In this document: positions 42,231 through 51,253 of the stretch, one piece after another
How the letters are laid out: each line of letters starts with the position of its first letter
Numbering within the stretch: the first letter of the stretch is position 1
Notes under the pieces: model-generated
The model's database searches: none
The model's input: the letters and a program-made list of their open reading frames with translations, nothing else
What the model was told of the DNA's origin: nothing
NCBI GenBank assembly: GCA_910583765.1
Contig: CAJTYS010000015.1
Coordinates: 1 to 64,000 of the forward strand
Origin: an uncultured Eubacteriales bacterium
Lineage (GTDB): Bacteria > Bacillota > Clostridia > Peptostreptococcales > Anaerovoracaceae
DNA: 64,000 bases
Direction: 5' to 3'
Translations under genes and position numbers: made by a program

Positions 42231-43121
42231 TTTGTTTGTTGACACTGCTGGAAACACTCGGCATTCTTTGACATTTTCAAATTGGTCTTCAATGGCTGCC
42301 TGCACCTGGCGGCAGATCTGATCTGCTTGCGACAGAGACGTTTCCTCGGAGAAAAGGAGTTCCATTTCCCCATAGATTCGGTCGCCGAAAAGCCTGGTGC
42401 GGAACTGGCCCATGGAAAGCCCAGGATAGCTGTCACGAGCCGTGTCCGCGATAGCTTTCACCATGTCAGGCGGGCAGGCCCGGTCCACCATTTTGTCAAT
42501 AGAACTCTTGAAGATGGTCAATGCGGTCTTGATGACAAAGAAACAGATGATAACGCTGACTAGAGGGTCCAGGATATGGAATCCGGCTCTTGCCCCTAGA
42601 ATCCCGATGAAGCTGCCAATGGAAGAAAGCGCGTCAGCTTGGTTGTGCCAAGCAATGGCCATCAATGCCTCGGAATCAATGCGTTTCGCTTTTCCCCGCA
42701 TGTACCAGTAGAGGAGCTCCTTGATGGCAATGGCTGCCAGGGCCGTAAAGAGGGCTAACCTGTTGGGAACCTCCAACGCATCGTGACCATGATGGTGGAA
42801 CAGGATGGTTTCTGCTCCAGAGAATCCGATCCCCAGACCCACAAGGCCTAAAATCAGGGACAGTATGATGGCTGCCGCGCATTCCAGGCGTTCATGACCG
42901 TAAGGGTGCTGTGCGTCCGGCGCTTTGGAAGCCAGTTTCACGCCGATCATTACAATGATGGTATCCACTGCGTCTGCCGCGGAATGGATGGCATCGGAGA
43001 CTAGCGCACCCGACTTCCCCAAGATTCCGGCGAAGAGCTTCACAAAACATAAAAAAAGATTTCCGCCAATGCTGACCATGGAAGTCCGCATGGCGGTCTG
43101 CTGGCGTGTGGCTGTTTTCAT
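42228..43121 (-). CDS. cation diffusion facilitator family transporter
   Basis: A 297-residue metal/H+ antiporter. It has six membrane helices, the metal-site motifs SDAIHSAADAVDT (helix II) and AWHNQADALSS (helix V) with His and Asp ligands, and HPYGHERLECAAAI between helices. A C-terminal cytoplasmic domain spans about 210-297 (MVDRACPPDMVKAI, GEMELLFSEETSL). The family exports Zn2+, Mn2+, Fe2+ or Co2+; the HxxxD pattern at both sites is compatible with several metals. The stop codon lies within the edge of its terminator. Confidence 0.93.
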   Translation of the reverse strand: MKTATRQQTAMRTSMVSIGGNLFLCFVKLFAGILGKSGALVSDAIHSAADAVDTIIVMIGVKLASKAPDAQHPYGHERLECAAAIILSLILGLVGLGIGFSGAETILFHHHGHDALEVPNRLALFTALAAIAIKELLYWYMRGKAKRIDSEALMAIAWHNQADALSSIGSFIGILGARAGFHILDPLVSVIICFFVIKTALTIFKSSIDKMVDRACPPDMVKAIADTARDSYPGLSMGQFRTRLFGDRIYGEMELLFSEETSLSQADQICRQVQAAIEDQFENVKECRVFPAVSTNK

Positions 43122-43213
43122 AAAATCAATCCTTTCTTCTTAATGTTATAGTACAAGATGGACCATTTGTCAAAGGAAAGTAGAAAAAGAAAATGGCAGG
43201 GGGAGGTGGGCCG

Positions 43214-43222
43214 TGGTATAAT
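43214..43222 (+). promoter_or_regulatory. extended -10 before the ATPase-nuclease gene
   Basis: TGGTATAAT ends at 43222, about 58 bp before the start codon. The preceding bases GGCCG match the sequence before the -10 boxes of the array at 33220-33592, but no hairpin partner is present here, so the likeness is limited to 14 bases. Confidence 0.5.
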
Positions 43223-43280
43223 GATAGGAAGCGGTGTTGATGTAAGGTGAAGGTTAGTGTGGGAAAGGAACGTATTGGAT

Positions 43281-44990
43281 ATGGGGACAGGGAGAAAGCT
43301 GCCGATTGGCATTGAAAATTTTGGAGAAATCAGAACAGAAGGGTTTTATTATGTGGATAAGACAGGTTTGATCATTGAATTGCTGAACAACTGGAGTAAA
43401 GTCAACCTTTTTACTCGCCCCAGAAGATTTGGAAAGTCTCTGAATATGAGCATGCTGAAAGCTTTCTTCGAATATGGCTGTGACAGCAGAATTTTTGATG
43501 GACTTCAGATCGCGAGAGAACTGAAACTATGTGAGACATATATGGGCAAATTTCCGGTGATTTCCATAAGCTTGAAAGATGCGGACGCCGCTGATTATGA
43601 AACAGCAAAGCGGATGCTCTCGTCCATCATCGGCAGTGAAGCGATGCGTTTTTCCTTTCTTGCGGAAAGCGACAGGCTTTCTAATTTTGAAAAAGAACAG
43701 TATCGCCAGTTGGTAAGGATAGGCGGCAAAGGCGAGCCGGGCTTTATTATGGCGGATGAAGTTCTTGTGAACAGCCTGCTGACACTGTCTAGATTTTTGC
43801 ATAAACATTATGGACAGAAGGTGATCGTGCTGATTGATGAATACGATGTACCGCTGGACAAAGCGCAGAATTTCGGCTACTATGATGATATGGTGGGCAC
43901 GATTCGGAAACTGTTCAGCAGAGTTTTAAAGAGCAATGATGATCTGTATTTTGCTGTGCTGACCGGCTGCCTGAGAATTGCCAAAGAAAGTATTTTTTCG
44001 GGACTCAACAACTTTAACGCATTGTCGATTACCGATGCCCGATATGAGGAACACTTTGGATTTTCGGATGAGGAAGTTAGAAAACTTTTGGCGTTTTATG
44101 GATTTGAGAGCAGGTATGAATCTGTAAAGGAATGGTATGATGGCTATCAGTTTGGCAATGCGGACGTATACTGTCCATGGGATGTGATCAATTATGTGGA
44201 TCTGCTGCGTTCAGATCCAGACGCAGCTCCTAAAGCCTTTTGGATCAATACTAGCAGCAATGATATTCTAAAAACGTTTCTCCGTATGGCAAAGCAGAGA
44301 ACAAAACGAGAAATTGAACAGCTGGTTGAGGGACAGTGTATCACAAAAAGCATAAATCAGGAGTTGACCTACCGAGATTTGTATCAAAATATGGATAATT
44401 TGTGGAGCGTGCTCTTCACTACCGGATATCTGACCCATCGGGGAAAATCAGAAGGCGACAACTACCAACTGGCCATACCGAATCGGGAGATCCGCAAGAT
44501 TTTTGTGGATCAAATTCTCAATTGGTTTCAGGAAGATGTGCGAAAGGACATGTCAAAGCTGGATGCGTTCTGCAGGGCTTTTGCACAGGCAGACGCAGTG
44601 ATGATCGAGAAACAGTTCAACGCGTATTTACAGAGAACCATCAGCGTGCGTGACGCAGGCGCACGGAAAGAGAAAAAGGAGAATTTTTATCATGGCATTC
44701 TCCTTGGCCTGCTCAGTCACTGTGAGGAGTGGGACATTGATTCCAATGCGGAATCCGGCGATGGTTTCAGTGATATTCTCGTGGAAATCGAAGAAGAGAA
44801 AATAGGAATCGTGATTGAGATAAAGTATGCTAGTGAAGGCAGTTTGAGAACAGACTGCCAGAAAGCATTGCGGCAGATCAGAGAGAAGAACTATGAAAGA
44901 AAGCTTCGGCAGGATGGGATGTCCAGGATCATCAGGTATGGGATTGCCTGCAGGAGAAAGGAATGCCGGGTGATGCTGGAGGAATCATGA
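43281..44990 (+). CDS. AAA-ATPase-like / PD-(D/E)XK nuclease protein
   Basis: 569 residues of the AAA-ATPase_like plus PDDEXK_9 family, abundant in gut anaerobes and of unproven function. The N-terminus LPIGIENFGEIRTEGFYYVDKTG leads into a P-loop variant RPRRFGKSLNMSML. The Walker B-like strand VIVLIDEYDVPLDKA and sensor LTGCLRIAKESIFSGLNN follow. The C-terminal nuclease-like part has FSDILVEIEEEKIGIVIEIKYA, with Asp, Glu and Lys in the PD-(D/E)XK order. ATG 43281 has GGAAAGGAA about 10 nt upstream; an in-frame start at 43257 lacks a site. A relative of 517 residues is at 60481. It is a lone gene between housekeeping genes, with no partner genes. Confidence 0.85.
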   Translation: MGTGRKLPIGIENFGEIRTEGFYYVDKTGLIIELLNNWSKVNLFTRPRRFGKSLNMSMLKAFFEYGCDSRIFDGLQIARELKLCETYMGKFPVISISLKDADAADYETAKRMLSSIIGSEAMRFSFLAESDRLSNFEKEQYRQLVRIGGKGEPGFIMADEVLVNSLLTLSRFLHKHYGQKVIVLIDEYDVPLDKAQNFGYYDDMVGTIRKLFSRVLKSNDDLYFAVLTGCLRIAKESIFSGLNNFNALSITDARYEEHFGFSDEEVRKLLAFYGFESRYESVKEWYDGYQFGNADVYCPWDVINYVDLLRSDPDAAPKAFWINTSSNDILKTFLRMAKQRTKREIEQLVEGQCITKSINQELTYRDLYQNMDNLWSVLFTTGYLTHRGKSEGDNYQLAIPNREIRKIFVDQILNWFQEDVRKDMSKLDAFCRAFAQADAVMIEKQFNAYLQRTISVRDAGARKEKKENFYHGILLGLLSHCEEWDIDSNAESGDGFSDILVEIEEEKIGIVIEIKYASEGSLRTDCQKALRQIREKNYERKLRQDGMSRIIRYGIACRRKECRVMLEES

Positions 44991-45032
44991 ATCTTTCAGA
45001 GGAGCACCACCAGAAAGAAAGGATGAAAAAGG

Positions 45033-46091
45033 ATGATCGTACCTGTGAAATATGAAAGGGATCGGCTGCTGATTTTGGATCAAACGCTGCTCCCTGGGGA
45101 AGAGCGCTACATAGAGGCACGGACAAAGGAAGATGTCTGGGAAGCCATTAAGAAACTGCGGGTCAGGGGTGCCCCAGCCATTGGCGTGGCGGCGGCCTAT
45201 GGCCTTTACGTGGCTGTTCGGGACTTAAAGGTTGAAAGCTTTGCCGACTTTGCCGTGCGGTTTCACAGCATAAAAGAATACATTGCCACCTCCAGGCCAA
45301 CGGCGGTCAATCTGTTTTGGGCACTGGAGCGTATGGAACGCCGGCTGCTTGCCATGGAAGATGGGCTCTGCTTTGGACCATCATGGAAGCAAGAGCTGGA
45401 ATATATCAAAGAGGAACTGCTGAAAGAAGCAGAGGCGATCCGCAGGGAGGACGAAGAGGCCTGCCTGAGCATGGGCCGGCACGGGCTTTCCCTGCTGAAA
45501 AAAGACATGGGCATCTTGACCCACTGCAATGCGGGGACTTTGGCCACCGCCAAATACGGGACCTGTCTGGCTCCCATCTATCTGGGCCAAGAGCAGGGGT
45601 ATGACTTCAAAGTCTTTGCGGATGAGACTAGGCCCTTGCTTCAAGGCGCCAGGCTGACCGCTTGGGAGCTTTCCCAGGAAGGGGTGGACGTGACGTTAAT
45701 CTGTGACAACATGGCCGCCACGGTCATGAAGCAAGGCAAAATCGACGCGGTGGTGGTAGGCTGTGACCGCATGGCCGCCAACGGCGACGGAGCCAATAAG
45801 ATCGGGACATCAGGAGTCGCTATTTTAGCCAAGGAATTTGGGATTCCCTTTTACATGTTCGTGCCCACCTCCACCATTGACCTGGACACGCCTACAGGCA
45901 GTGAGATCCAGATCGAAGAGCGCCAGGGAGAAGAGATCCGTGAAATGTGGTATCAAAAGCCCATGGCGCCTGCGGGAGTCAAGACTTACAACCCAGCCTT
46001 TGATGTGACGGATCATAAACACATCACTGCAGTGGTGACGGAAAAAGGCATCATCTACCCGCCGTATGAAGAAAATCTGAGAAAGCTGTAA
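45033..46091 (+). CDS. mtnA: S-methyl-5-thioribose-1-phosphate isomerase
   Basis: A 352-residue enzyme of the eIF2B-like fold that converts methylthioribose-1-phosphate to methylthioribulose-1-phosphate in methionine salvage. It has RVRGAPAIGVAAAYG near residue 45, the catalytic Cys in LTHCNAGTLATAKYGT and the catalytic Asp in VVVGCDRMAANGDGANKIGT. The length is normal. It leads a tight run mtnA-scpA-scpB-MATE (5-bp gap to scpA). No other methionine-salvage gene lies in the window, so the enzyme may act in a partial pathway or on a related ribose-1-phosphate. Confidence 0.93.
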   Translation: MIVPVKYERDRLLILDQTLLPGEERYIEARTKEDVWEAIKKLRVRGAPAIGVAAAYGLYVAVRDLKVESFADFAVRFHSIKEYIATSRPTAVNLFWALERMERRLLAMEDGLCFGPSWKQELEYIKEELLKEAEAIRREDEEACLSMGRHGLSLLKKDMGILTHCNAGTLATAKYGTCLAPIYLGQEQGYDFKVFADETRPLLQGARLTAWELSQEGVDVTLICDNMAATVMKQGKIDAVVVGCDRMAANGDGANKIGTSGVAILAKEFGIPFYMFVPTSTIDLDTPTGSEIQIEERQGEEIREMWYQKPMAPAGVKTYNPAFDVTDHKHITAVVTEKGIIYPPYEENLRKL

Positions 46092-46096
46092 AAAAC

Positions 46097-46885
46097 ATGG
46101 GATACAAAGTAAAGCTGAATGTCTTTGAAGGGCCTTTCGACCTGCTTGTTTATTTGATCGAGAACGCCCAGATGAGCATTTATGACATCAAAATTTCAGA
46201 GATCACAGACCAGTATCTGGAATATGTGAAGGAGATCGAGCGGCAGGACGTGTCAGCGGCAGCGGAATTCATGGTGCTCGCCGCGTCTCTTTTGGAAATC
46301 AAATCCAAGATGCTGCTGCCTCGACTGGCTGTGGGAGAAGAGGGCGCTGCCGGCGAAGATCCCAGGTCCGAGCTGGTGGAAAAACTCTTGGAGTACAAAC
46401 GCTTCAAGCTGCTGGCGGAAATGCTGCGGGAAAAGGAAGAAGCAGGGCTGCGGATCATGGAAAAGCCCCAGGAAGACCTTTCCGTTTATACCCATGAGGC
46501 GCACGAGCAGCTGGACCTGGATCTAGATCGATTCGTGTCCGCGTTCCACTTATTTCTTCAGAAAAAGAAACGGCTGGAAGAGATTCGCAGGCATCATCTG
46601 CGTTCGGAAAAGCAGCGGATCACAACAGAGGCCAGGATGACTGATATCCGAGATTTTTTCAGCAGAGACCCTTTACGGGAAGCGAATTTTAAGGAATTGA
46701 TCGCAAAGCGGGACGATCATTACGATATTGCCCTGACTTTTTCTTCCCTGCTAGAAATGATGAAAGAAAATCGTCTGGAGGCAGAACAGAAGTATTTGTT
46801 TGGGGATATCACCGTGCGGGCGACCGAATACTTGATGGAGGGAAAATCAGATGACCAGCAAAAAAACCATGAAAGCCGCATTTGA
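46097..46885 (+). CDS. scpA: segregation and condensation protein A
   Basis: A 262-residue kleisin that links the Smc heads. The N-terminal signature YKVKLNVFEGPFDLLVYLIENAQMSIYDI is clear. AAAEFMVLAASLLEIKSKMLLP follows, then an acidic loop and a C-terminal winged-helix part. With ScpB and Smc it forms the bacterial condensin for chromosome segregation. Its 3' end overlaps scpB by 35 bp, as is common. Confidence 0.95.
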   Translation: MGYKVKLNVFEGPFDLLVYLIENAQMSIYDIKISEITDQYLEYVKEIERQDVSAAAEFMVLAASLLEIKSKMLLPRLAVGEEGAAGEDPRSELVEKLLEYKRFKLLAEMLREKEEAGLRIMEKPQEDLSVYTHEAHEQLDLDLDRFVSAFHLFLQKKKRLEEIRRHHLRSEKQRITTEARMTDIRDFFSRDPLREANFKELIAKRDDHYDIALTFSSLLEMMKENRLEAEQKYLFGDITVRATEYLMEGKSDDQQKNHESRI

Positions 46886-47453
46886 ATCCATGATGTTCGT
46901 GTGGGGCGGGCCCTTGGACGTAAAAGCGGCAGCAGAAATTTTTAATATCAGTTGGAAAGACGCATACGATTATTTTGTGGAGCTGCAGGAGGAATATGAG
47001 AAGGAGGGGCGGGGCATCCGGGTTCGGGAAGTGAACAAAAGCTTCCAGTTTGTCACGGCCCAGGAAAACGCAGGATACATCGAGCGGCTCTGTACGCCGG
47101 TGAAGCAAAGGAAACTGACCCAATCCGCATTGGAGGTGCTGGCGATCATCGCTTACAAGCAGCCAGTGACAAAGGGGGAGATCGAGGCCATTCGGGGCAT
47201 CAAATGCGACCGGATCATCGATGGCCTGCAGAAGAAGGACCTGGTTGGAGAAGTCGGGCGGTCCACAGGAGTTGGGCGGCCCATCCTTTATGGCACCACA
47301 GACGCGTTTTTAAAGAATTTTGGATTCAAAAACTTGAAAGAATTGCCGGACTTGGAGGAAATCACAGGCCGCGAGGAAGACGACACGGATCCGGAAGGCC
47401 CTGTGGACAGCGTGGACTTACAGCAGATTTCCTTAGAGCTGCCGGAAAAGTAA
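46851..47453 (+). CDS. scpB: segregation and condensation protein B
   Basis: A 200-residue partner of ScpA with two winged-helix domains. The first covers about 5-85 (AAFESMMFVWGGPLDVKAAAEIFN) and the second includes the signature LTQSALEVLAIIAYKQPVTKGEIEAIRG and GRPILYGTTDAFLKNFGF. An acidic tail ends the protein. It forms dimers that clamp the kleisin ScpA. GATGGAGGG upstream provides the ribosome site inside scpA. Confidence 0.95.
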   Translation: MTSKKTMKAAFESMMFVWGGPLDVKAAAEIFNISWKDAYDYFVELQEEYEKEGRGIRVREVNKSFQFVTAQENAGYIERLCTPVKQRKLTQSALEVLAIIAYKQPVTKGEIEAIRGIKCDRIIDGLQKKDLVGEVGRSTGVGRPILYGTTDAFLKNFGFKNLKELPDLEEITGREEDDTDPEGPVDSVDLQQISLELPEK

Positions 47454-47465
47454 GGGAAGGAAGCG

Positions 47466-48797
47466 ATGGAAATGGAATATCGATTTTCCAATCAAGATTT
47501 GCGAAAGCTCATCATCCCGCTGATTATTGAGCAGTTTCTCCAGATCTCGGTGGGTCTGGTGGATTCAGTCATGGTGGCCAGCGTGGGAGAAGCGGCTGTA
47601 TCAGGGGTTTCTCTGGTGGACTCTGTGTTCATTTTGTTCATCAACGTGTTTTCCGCACTGGCCACAGGAGGCGCTGTGGTAGCGGGGCAGTACATAGGCA
47701 GAAAAGACGCGGAGACAGGATGTCGGGCCGCCTGGCAGATGCTGCTGTTCGTGGGGGCTTTGTCCATCCTGGTAATGGCGGCCTGCTATGTGTTCCGTGA
47801 TTTCATCCTCTATCAGGTGTTCGGCGACATTGACGAGCAAGTCAGGCATAACAGCAAAGTGTTTCTCCTCATCGTCAGTGCTTCTATTCCTTTTATCGCC
47901 CTTTACAACGCAGGTGCGGCGATCTTTCGGGTCATGGGAAATTCCAAGATCGCCATGCAGATGTCCCTGCTGATGAACGGCATCAACCTGGTGGGCATCG
48001 CCATTTTGATCTACGGCTTTCACTTTGGCGTAGCAGGTGCGGGAATCCCTACCCTTGTGGCCAGAGTCGCGGCGGCTGTGATCATCATTGTCCTGTTGTG
48101 TGATCAGAAACGACTGCTTCACCTTCCCAGGCCTTTCGTCTTTCGCATAGACAAAACGCTGCTGAAACGGATCTTGTACATCGGTGTCCCTAACGGCCTG
48201 GAAAACAGCATGTTCCAGCTGGGAAAGATCCTGGTGCTGAGCCTGGTTTCCGGCTTCGGAACAGCGGCCATTGCCGCCAATGCCATTGGAAACTACGTTG
48301 CCATGTTCGCCATCCTGCCAGGGATCGCCTTGGGCTACACCACCATCACCGTGGTTTCCCAGTGCGTAGGAGCCGGCGACTACCAGCAGGTGCGCTATTA
48401 TACGAAAAAGCTGATCAAGCTGTGCTATGTGTCCATGCTGGCTTTCAATGGGGTCGTGGTGCTGGCCCTGCCGCTGATCCTGCATGTTTACGGTCTTTCC
48501 GACTTGGCCAGCCATTATGCGAGGCAGATCCTGCTTTACCACGCTGTCTGCGCAGTGACCATCTGGCCCCTGTCCTTTACTCTGCCTAATACGCTGCGGG
48601 CTTCCAACGATGTGAGCCTGACCATGCTCATCTCCATCCTTTCCATGTGGATCTTCCGAGTGGGGTTCAGCTATTTGCTGGGACTTTACTTCCATTTAGA
48701 GCTTTTCGGCGTGTGGATCGCCATGACCATCGACTGGCTGGTTCGGGCCATTTGCTTTGTGCTGCGGTACAAGAGCGGCAAGTGGAAGAAAGGGTGA
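47466..48797 (+). CDS. MATE-family efflux transporter
   Basis: A 443-residue multidrug/metabolite exporter with twelve helices in two related halves (RKLIIPLIIEQFLQISVGLVDSVMVA; the second half begins near LLKRILYIGVPNGLENSMFQLGK). It probably uses Na+ or H+ antiport. GAAGGAAGCG precedes ATG 47466, 12 bp after scpB, so it is likely cotranscribed with mtnA-scpAB. The substrate cannot be inferred. Confidence 0.92.
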   Translation: MEMEYRFSNQDLRKLIIPLIIEQFLQISVGLVDSVMVASVGEAAVSGVSLVDSVFILFINVFSALATGGAVVAGQYIGRKDAETGCRAAWQMLLFVGALSILVMAACYVFRDFILYQVFGDIDEQVRHNSKVFLLIVSASIPFIALYNAGAAIFRVMGNSKIAMQMSLLMNGINLVGIAILIYGFHFGVAGAGIPTLVARVAAAVIIIVLLCDQKRLLHLPRPFVFRIDKTLLKRILYIGVPNGLENSMFQLGKILVLSLVSGFGTAAIAANAIGNYVAMFAILPGIALGYTTITVVSQCVGAGDYQQVRYYTKKLIKLCYVSMLAFNGVVVLALPLILHVYGLSDLASHYARQILLYHAVCAVTIWPLSFTLPNTLRASNDVSLTMLISILSMWIFRVGFSYLLGLYFHLELFGVWIAMTIDWLVRAICFVLRYKSGKWKKG

Positions 48798-48948
48798 CAG
48801 TTTGGATGGTCTGAGGGCTGCGCCTTCCAGCCGCCTATAAAATTTTAATAAAAAATTTTCGTTTTTTTGAAACATTTCTGTGCTTTTTTCCTCTTAATAT
48901 ATAGAGAGGCAGTTCAGCAGGCCTCTTGGTCAAATCTTTTCGATTAAG

Positions 48949-48980
48949 GAAGTATTGTGTGAATTAGAAGGAGGAAATCA
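48949..48980 (+). repeat. duplicated gene leader, copy 1
   Basis: About 33 bp ending at the ATG (GGAAGTATTGTGTGAATTAG, then AAGGAGGAAATCA) recur almost base for base at 50360-50394, before another membrane-anchored gene. Both copies include the ribosome site. Confidence 0.7.
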
Positions 48981-49516
48981 TGAGTAAGAAATTGTCGAAA
49001 AAACAAGTAGCTGTCATGTTGGCGATAATGGTCTGTCTGGTGTTGCTGTATCTTATTTTTTCAGGAAGTTTCCGGGTATATAGCTCTTATCAGGACGTGC
49101 TGTCCACGGCAAAGCACACGGAGTTAGCGGCAGGCGATGGCTGGAAGCTATGCGTGCCGGAGAAAGAGGGTCTGACACCTTACTTCGTCTATGAGGGAGA
49201 ACAGCACCCGAAAACCAACATTTCCATGAAAGCAATCTTTTATGAAAAGGACGGCCATGAGACAAAAGGCCGGGTGGATGCCTGGTATCCCATTTGTGAC
49301 AGGCATTTCTTCTTCGGAGAACGGCGGTACTATTTGCCGGAAGGATATGAACACCTAACTGGTATCGCCTGCAAAGTCCTGTGGAATGAATACCGGGGTG
49401 GAGAAAATCAGGCTTCTTATATTTTCTCAGAGGGATTAACAATGGAACAGCAGCAGAGCGCCATGGAAGAAATTGATGACTTGAGAGAGATCTCTGCTGA
49501 CAGCTTTCCCATTTAG
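48980..49516 (+). CDS. membrane-anchored protein, unknown function
   Basis: 178 residues. A basic N-terminus (MSKKLSKKQ) is followed by one membrane helix (about 10-30, VAVMLAIMVCLVLLYLIF) and an outside domain of about 145 residues with a beta pattern (YQDVLSTAK, GWKLCVPEKEGLTPYFVYEGE, KVLWNEYRGGENQASYIF). No cleavage site is seen, so it should stay anchored. I do not recognise the domain. It opens a group of four membrane-anchored proteins and a sigma factor (48980-52626). Confidence 0.72.
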   Translation: MSKKLSKKQVAVMLAIMVCLVLLYLIFSGSFRVYSSYQDVLSTAKHTELAAGDGWKLCVPEKEGLTPYFVYEGEQHPKTNISMKAIFYEKDGHETKGRVDAWYPICDRHFFFGERRYYLPEGYEHLTGIACKVLWNEYRGGENQASYIFSEGLTMEQQQSAMEEIDDLREISADSFPI

Positions 49517-49531
49517 GCTCACAGGAGAACC

Positions 49532-50254
49532 ATGATGACACAGACTCGTAAAAAAATCTGGATCGCCGCAGGCATTGCGGTGATGGCAGTGGTGGGACTC
49601 ATTTGTTATATCGCGGTGGATACTACCTGGGATGAAGTGATTCAGGTGGTGGAGACAGAAAGAGGAGAGACCATCACGTTTAACATACTGCGGGAATATT
49701 CAGACGGCCCCTTCTACCAGTCGGGTCTGGAGAACCTGAGCGAGGAGGACTACAAAGCAGCGTTTCCAGGAGAGGAAGGTCTCGGCCCTTATGATTTGGA
49801 TTGGCCGGATGATTTGGGAAATGTTAAACACCAGTACCAGTTTTTTCGTGATACGGACCTTAGCCGCAGGTTCCACGGGGAAGCCTACCAATGGGAGGTT
49901 CATGAGCAGGAGCCCTACCAGAATCCGCCAGACCTGTTGGTGGCGCTGGACAGAAGCGAGCCAGTGGAGGCAAAAACAGACCGGGGTTACGTGCTGGTGG
50001 AACTTTATCCAAGCCGGGAAAACTTTGGCCCCACTGAAAATTTATTTCTGATCCAGTCGGAAGTAAATGGAAAAAAGGTGATTGCCAAAACCTTGAAAGA
50101 CTATTATTATTCTAACAGGAAAAGCTATCGGATCTGGATTGATAAGGTGGGCGGCGCGGACATCACGGCCCTGGTGATAGCGGACAACGTGGGTGAGGAC
50201 TATGTGGTGAACCTCATAGAATTCCTGGCAGGCGCAGAGGGAGCGTCCTTGTGA
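49532..50254 (+). CDS. membrane-anchored protein, unknown function
   Basis: 240 residues with one N-terminal helix (about 8-28, IWIAAGIAVMAVVGLICYIAV) and an acidic extracytoplasmic domain (ESEEDYKAAFPGEEGLG-type stretches, WPDDLGNVKHQYQF). It starts 15 bp after the previous stop with AGGAGAACC as ribosome site, so it is probably in the same unit. No family is recognised. Sequence similarity to the preceding protein is not evident beyond topology. Confidence 0.7.
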   Translation: MMTQTRKKIWIAAGIAVMAVVGLICYIAVDTTWDEVIQVVETERGETITFNILREYSDGPFYQSGLENLSEEDYKAAFPGEEGLGPYDLDWPDDLGNVKHQYQFFRDTDLSRRFHGEAYQWEVHEQEPYQNPPDLLVALDRSEPVEAKTDRGYVLVELYPSRENFGPTENLFLIQSEVNGKKVIAKTLKDYYYSNRKSYRIWIDKVGGADITALVIADNVGEDYVVNLIEFLAGAEGASL

Positions 50255-50359
50255 AAGGTTTCCTGAGGGCGGCCGTAGAGAAAAGCGTGTGATATGGCTG
50301 TAAGCGACCAGTCAGTGATCAAGCAGCGGTCAAAGAAATTGTGTGTGTTGAAAAGAAGA

Positions 50360-50394
50360 AGGAAGTATTGTGTGAATCAGAAGGAGGAAATCAC
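50360..50394 (+). repeat. duplicated gene leader, copy 2
   Basis: Near-identical to 48949-48980. One C replaces T, which turns TAG into CAG, and two bases are added before the start codon (GTG here, ATG in copy 1). Confidence 0.7.
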
Positions 50395-51126
50395 GTGACA
50401 GACAGAAGTGATCTTGGCATCATTGGATCATATGCCATGCCTTTGGAACAGGGATGGGAAGAATATTGCGATTTTGCAGACATCGATGAGATGGACTTGG
50501 AATTCTTAAATGACAACAGAAAAACTTCGGGCGTTTTTCCCAGGTTTGGAAAAATAACCATTATTTTTCTCTTGATTTTTATCATTGCCAGCAGCGCGGT
50601 GCTGTTCTTGAACTCCGAGTCCTCTTACCGGGTGAGAGGCGCGGTCCAAAACCTGAAACACTTCTTTGCCCCAGAAAAAGAACCGACAATGGATGAAAGC
50701 GGCATCAAGGAATTGAAGATCAGAAGCTGGGAGAACGTGAAAAATGGAAAAGACCTGGTAGATAAATTCTGTCTTCCAGGATATATACCGGAAGGATACG
50801 TATTTCAGGAAGCTTATTTCTCAAGAGAGGACAGCGTTTCCAGCACATCGGGGACACTTTATACCTATAGGAAAGGCAAGAAGGAGCTGCTGATCTTTAT
50901 TGACACCTTAAAAGGCGGCGAATGGGACATGTACCTAAGCGGAGAGCCCTATATTGACCCTGAATCAGGAAGAACGCTATACTTGCTGGAAGAGGAAGAA
51001 GATGGGACGCTCACCACGGACTACATTACTAATGATACAGAAGCGATCTATTCAATAGGCGTTTCCGGCTGGCTGACCAAAGAAGAAAACGCAAAGATCA
51101 TCAATAATCTGAAAGAAATCAAATAG
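50395..51126 (+). CDS. membrane-anchored DUF4367-type protein
   Basis: 243 residues. A cytoplasmic segment of about 55 residues, one membrane helix (about 57-76, ITIIFLLIFIIASSAVLFL) and an outside domain typical of DUF4367 (LVDKFCLPGYIPEGYVFQEA, DPESGRTLYLLEEEEDG, WLTKEENAKIINNLKEI). GTG 50395 is chosen because AAGGAGG lies 7 nt upstream; an earlier ATG lacks a site. It is paralogous to the anti-sigma-like protein at 51793 (shared RVRGAVQNLKHFF/GTIHNIKHFFSPKK, GYxxQ and C-terminal motifs), but no sigma gene precedes it. Confidence 0.78.
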   Translation: MTDRSDLGIIGSYAMPLEQGWEEYCDFADIDEMDLEFLNDNRKTSGVFPRFGKITIIFLLIFIIASSAVLFLNSESSYRVRGAVQNLKHFFAPEKEPTMDESGIKELKIRSWENVKNGKDLVDKFCLPGYIPEGYVFQEAYFSREDSVSSTSGTLYTYRKGKKELLIFIDTLKGGEWDMYLSGEPYIDPESGRTLYLLEEEEDGTLTTDYITNDTEAIYSIGVSGWLTKEENAKIINNLKEIK

Positions 51127-51182
51127 CCAGCGTTTTCAAAAGGGCCGCTGCCGCAGGGCCTGCGGGGAATTTTCAGCATATA

Positions 51183-51212
51183 TTGGCAGGAGCCTAATTT
51201 CTATGCTATACT
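51183..51212 (+). promoter_or_regulatory. promoter of the ECF sigma gene
   Basis: -35 TTGGCA (51183-51188) and extended -10 TGCTATACT (-10 at 51207-51212) are 18 bp apart. This looks like a housekeeping-type promoter rather than an autoregulated ECF promoter. Confidence 0.55.
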
Positions 51213-51253
51213 GAATCTATATTCTCTGATAGGAAAAGGGCGGAAACCATACG

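Noticed and set aside
43209..43222. A sixth unit of the rpoN-upstream array
   Set aside because: Only GGCCGTGGTATAAT is shared; neither hairpin is present, so a plain extended -10 promoter explains it.
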